Source of the DNA: Eubacteriales bacterium
GTDB lineage: Bacteria > Bacillota > Clostridia > Lachnospirales > Lachnospiraceae
Reading direction: 5' to 3'
Length of the DNA: 48,794 nt
Assembly: GCA_030524785.1 (NCBI GenBank)
Contig: JAUNFZ010000015.1
Location: 1-48,794 of the forward strand
Shown here: positions 46,360-48,794 of the stretch, piece after piece
Layout: every line of letters begins with the position of its first letter
How positions within the stretch are numbered: position 1 is the first letter of the stretch
Notes under the pieces: model-generated
The model's database searches: none
What the model was told of the DNA's origin: nothing
The model's input: the letters and a program-made list of their open reading frames with translations, nothing else
Position numbers and translations under genes: made by a program

Positions 46360-48794
46360 ATGAAACGAAGACTCTTACCCTGGATTTTAAGCGTCAGCCT
46401 GTGCCTTTCCCTGCTGCCGGCAGGCAGTTTTTCAGCAGAGGGCGAAAGCCAGATGGCCTGCAGTTGTACACAGTACTGCCTTGAGGCGGGAACGGATGAA
46501 ACCTGCATGGTATGTATAAACGATCCGGCGAATTGTACGGGAAAAGGGACAGCCGCTTTTTCGGAAACCCCGGAAATCACAGAAACCGTGGAAAGCGCAG
46601 AAGGACAGTCTGATTGGGAGAGTGAAGAACAGTCCGAAACAGAGCCTGTGACGGAGGAGGTTTCCGTGGAATCAGAAGAAGAAACCACGGAGAGCTCAGA
46701 GTCTGAGACAGATTTCCAGGAGCCGCCCTCGGAGGAAGTGGAGGAGTCTGAAGAAACAGAGGAGACAAACGAAACAGAGGGGACGGAAGCAAGCGGGGAA
46801 ACAGAAGAGACAGAGGAAGAAACAGCGACACAGGAGAGCGGTGCGCAGAGCGAGGGTATAAGCCCCACCCTGGAGGATATCCAGGAGCTGATCTACAGCC
46901 TGCCAGGGGCGGAAGAAATGGAGAACCTGAGCGCGGAGGAAAAGGAAGCGGTGTATGCAAAAGTCCAGGAGATCCGGAGTATGCTGGAGGGGCTTACGGA
47001 GGAAGAAAGGGCGCTTTTGGACACCACCCGGCTGGAAGGGTTTTTGATGCAGACCGCAGAGAAGAAAGCAAAAACACTGCGGGTAGGAGATGTTGCAGAA
47101 ATAATATCGGCAGATGGATCCCACTCCTATGCAAGCAGTCTGCAGGCGGCGATTGATTCTGCGCCGGATGGGGCGACGGTTAAATTGCTGGAGAATATCA
47201 CGGATACTATCTCCATAAATGTCAACAAAACATTGACTTTGGATGGAAATGGCTGCTCTACGGGGATTATAGAAATTAACAGCGGTACCGTTAACGTGCA
47301 AAATTTAGTAAATGGGGTACTGGATGTAAACGGCGGCACGGCAAATATTATGGGCGGCATAGTGACTGACCTGGACTGCCAGGGCGGCACGGTAAACATT
47401 AGGGGCGGCACAGTGACTGACCTAAACTTCCGGGGCGATACGGTAAACATTTGGAGCGGCTCCGTGGGGTGTCTGATGCTCCATAGTGGCACAGTAAATA
47501 TTATGGGCGGCACAGTGACTAACTTGGACTGCTGGGGCGGTACGGCAAATGTGGCCAGCGGTACGATAGATAGTTTGAGAGGAGATGGCGGTACAGTTAA
47601 TTATTATGCGATACGTATATGGCTTACCAATACAGCGGTTTCCATGATCCGCGGGGACACAAAAACACTGTCGGTAGATGTTCAGACAGACTACAAGGAC
47701 CCCAATGGCTGCCTCGGAACCCCACCGATCAAATGGGAAAGCAGTGATACAAATGTAGTAAAGGTGGACACCTCCGGGAAGATCACGGCGGTAAGCAACG
47801 GAACCGCTGAAATTACCGCCTCCGTGCCGACGATGGACAGTTCTGGAAAACCCGGCAGCAGAGAAGATATCTGTACAGTAACGGTATCGGATGGCGTAAA
47901 GCTTTCGGTTGCGAAGCAAGGGGAGGGTACGGTCAGTATCGAAACAAAGCCTGCTTATGAGGATTATTATCAAAAAGATACTTTGGTGACAGTGAAGGCC
48001 ACAGCAGAGGAAGGATCCTGCTTTGTGGGATGGAAGGGTAAGGATGGCGCGTTTGTCAGCGACGAATCCACCTATAAGTTTCATATTCAGGAAGATACTG
48101 AGCTTACCGCAGTCTTCCAAGAAGGCGTTGCCCGGGTAATATATAATGGAGCAGCAAGAACGTATGCAACGCTGGAAAAGGCCTTTGACGCGGCAGGAGA
48201 CGGGGCGACGATTGAGTTGCTGCAGGATATCACGGAGGCTATCTCCATAAATGTCAACAAAACATTGACTTTGGATGGAAATGGCCACTCTACGGGGGAT
48301 ATAGAAATTAACAGCGGTACTGTTAACGTGCAAAACCTAAGGAATGGGAACGAGATACTATATGTAAACGGCGGCACACTGAATATCAAAAGCGGCAGCG
48401 TGGTGAATAGAGTGAACTGCAGCAGCGGCACGGTAAGTATTTCGTACGGTAGCGTGGATATTCTGTCTTGTTCTGGCAGTGGCACAGCAAGTATTACGGG
48501 CAATAGTCTCTTGGGTGGTCTGTACTGCTACGGCGGCACGGTAAGTATTACGAGCAGTAGAGTGGTGGGACTGTTTTGCTATGACAGCGGTATGGTAAAT
48601 ATTATGAGCGGTGACGTATCGTCCCTGATCTGCAATAGCGGCGAGGTAAATGTGGCTGGCGGTACGATACATGGTTTGAAAAAAAATGGCGGTACAGTTA
48701 ATTATTATGCCACAAATATAGAGCTTACTGATACAGAGCTTTCCCTGAAGCGCGGGGAGAATAAAACACTGTTGGCAACGGTTACTCCAGCCTA
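46360..48794 (+). CDS. Large secreted surface protein with beta-helix, Ig-like and InlB-like repeats, cut by the window end
   Basis: At least 811 residues, still open at the last base. A signal peptide (1-26), a Cys-rich stretch (CSCTQYC, CMVC), then a long Glu/Ser/Thr-rich linker (about 70-165) like cell-wall spacers. Then come two copies of a module: a lead-in (LQAAIDSAPDGATVKLLENI; second copy LEKAFDAAGDGATIELLQDI), ISINVNKTLTLDGNG, short beta-helix rungs (GGTVNIxGGTV), and a Big_2-type Ig-like domain (KTLSVDVQ, WESSDTNVVKVDTSG). Between them is a VSIETKPAY...VGWKGKDG...LTAVF segment of InlB B-repeat/Flg_new type. Ribosome-binding site ggagga. Probable adhesin or host/food-glycan contact protein; an LPXTG or repeat anchor may lie beyond the window. 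Confidence 0.85.
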   Translation, partial: MKRRLLPWILSVSLCLSLLPAGSFSAEGESQMACSCTQYCLEAGTDETCMVCINDPANCTGKGTAAFSETPEITETVESAEGQSDWESEEQSETEPVTEEVSVESEEETTESSESETDFQEPPSEEVEESEETEETNETEGTEASGETEETEEETATQESGAQSEGISPTLEDIQELIYSLPGAEEMENLSAEEKEAVYAKVQEIRSMLEGLTEEERALLDTTRLEGFLMQTAEKKAKTLRVGDVAEIISADGSHSYASSLQAAIDSAPDGATVKLLENITDTISINVNKTLTLDGNGCSTGIIEINSGTVNVQNLVNGVLDVNGGTANIMGGIVTDLDCQGGTVNIRGGTVTDLNFRGDTVNIWSGSVGCLMLHSGTVNIMGGTVTNLDCWGGTANVASGTIDSLRGDGGTVNYYAIRIWLTNTAVSMIRGDTKTLSVDVQTDYKDPNGCLGTPPIKWESSDTNVVKVDTSGKITAVSNGTAEITASVPTMDSSGKPGSREDICTVTVSDGVKLSVAKQGEGTVSIETKPAYEDYYQKDTLVTVKATAEEGSCFVGWKGKDGAFVSDESTYKFHIQEDTELTAVFQEGVARVIYNGAARTYATLEKAFDAAGDGATIELLQDITEAISINVNKTLTLDGNGHSTGDIEINSGTVNVQNLRNGNEILYVNGGTLNIKSGSVVNRVNCSSGTVSISYGSVDILSCSGSGTASITGNSLLGGLYCYGGTVSITSSRVVGLFCYDSGMVNIMSGDVSSLICNSGEVNVAGGTIHGLKKNGGTVNYYATNIELTDTELSLKRGENKTLLATVTPA
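47209..47303 (+). repeat. 95-base direct repeat, copy 1
   Basis: About 95 percent identical (5 differences) to 48241-48335. Codes ISINVNKTLTLDGNG and the following INSGTVNVQN. The near-identity at DNA level, much higher than for the flanking beta-helix rungs, points to recent duplication or gene conversion. Confidence 0.9.
48241..48335 (+). repeat. 95-base direct repeat, copy 2
   Basis: Second copy of the repeat at 47209-47303, 1032 bases downstream and in the same frame. Recombination between the two would remove or add one whole module of 344 codons without a frameshift. Confidence 0.9.

Noticed and set aside
47422-48333. Minus-strand ORFs with repeats opposite the surface protein
   Set aside because: Periodic because the sense strand is periodic; no ribosome-binding sites, and the + frame is open with a signal peptide.
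47330-48690. Regular short repeats suggesting a CRISPR array
   Set aside because: Repeats are imperfect, in-frame and encode GGTVNI-type beta-helix rungs; no constant repeat/spacer pattern and no cas genes.

Overview
The window reads as chromosome of a low-to-mid-GC, spore-forming Clostridium-type Firmicute, most like a gut Lachnospiraceae. The evidence is a Firmicute-style tmRNA, strong AGGAGG ribosome-binding sites, sigma-A promoters of TTGACA-N17-TATAAT type, a THF riboswitch before folT, a giant 2-hydroxyacyl-CoA dehydratase activase-like protein, a SpoIVA relative and choline-binding-type cell-wall repeats. Species cannot be named from the sequence alone. Nearly all genes lie on the + strand.

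Layout. 1-310 is the 3' part of ssrA (tmRNA). 311-1520 is an AT-rich patch with three tiny genes, probably an eroded insertion at the ssrA 3' end. 1523-2258 is a THF riboswitch with folT. 2285-2641 is a compact candidate type I toxin-antitoxin locus (30-residue hydrophobic peptide plus antisense RNA). 2683-4709 is glmS with a structured leader and two promoters. 4863-7642 is a response regulator, a sensor kinase and a degenerate Sir2-like protein. 7742-8383 is a phosphoribosyltransferase-like protein. 8541-13264 is an apparent operon hisH-hisF-ung-zorA-like-zorB-like. 13396-17673 (minus) is the giant activase-like protein. 17907-19432 is tgt-yajC. 19555-27630 is an amino-acid block: leuB-ilvD-ilvB, then serC-serA-DUF1015. 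27750-30622 is glgB with an unusual Lys/Ala-rich tail, overlapped by a His-rich CsoR/RcnR-type regulator. Then follow tRNA-Thr(CGU) on the minus strand, gltX, a UvrD-like helicase, DUF1292 (minus), a GH13 debranching-like protein lacking its catalytic residues, DUF5662, trpS, mgtE, a membrane-anchored metallophosphatase, cysK behind a possible Rrf2/CymR-type operator, and a four-cluster ferredoxin. Near the right end are a SpoIVA-like protein lacking its ATPase domain behind a sigma-E-like promoter, two secreted proteins with cell-wall-binding repeats, and a large secreted beta-helix surface protein that runs off the window. This last gene is preceded by a tetranucleotide repeat and an intrinsic terminator.

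Most of the content is ordinary housekeeping: cell-wall precursor synthesis, serine, branched-chain and cysteine synthesis, glycogen, aminoacyl-tRNA synthetases, queuosine and Sec. No complete defence system, prophage, IS element or CRISPR array is seen.

The points that most deserve a second look are (i) the type I toxin-antitoxin-like locus, (ii) the ZorAB-like motor pair co-directional with ung and without known Zorya effectors, (iii) the catalytically dead GH13 protein beside an intact glgB, (iv) the ATPase-less SpoIVA with its own sigma-E-like promoter, and (v) the promoter / AAGC-repeat / terminator arrangement in front of the surface protein. Starts were re-chosen from ribosome-binding sites and family N-termini. 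Promoter, operator and RNA calls rest on reading the sequence and were not computed or tested.
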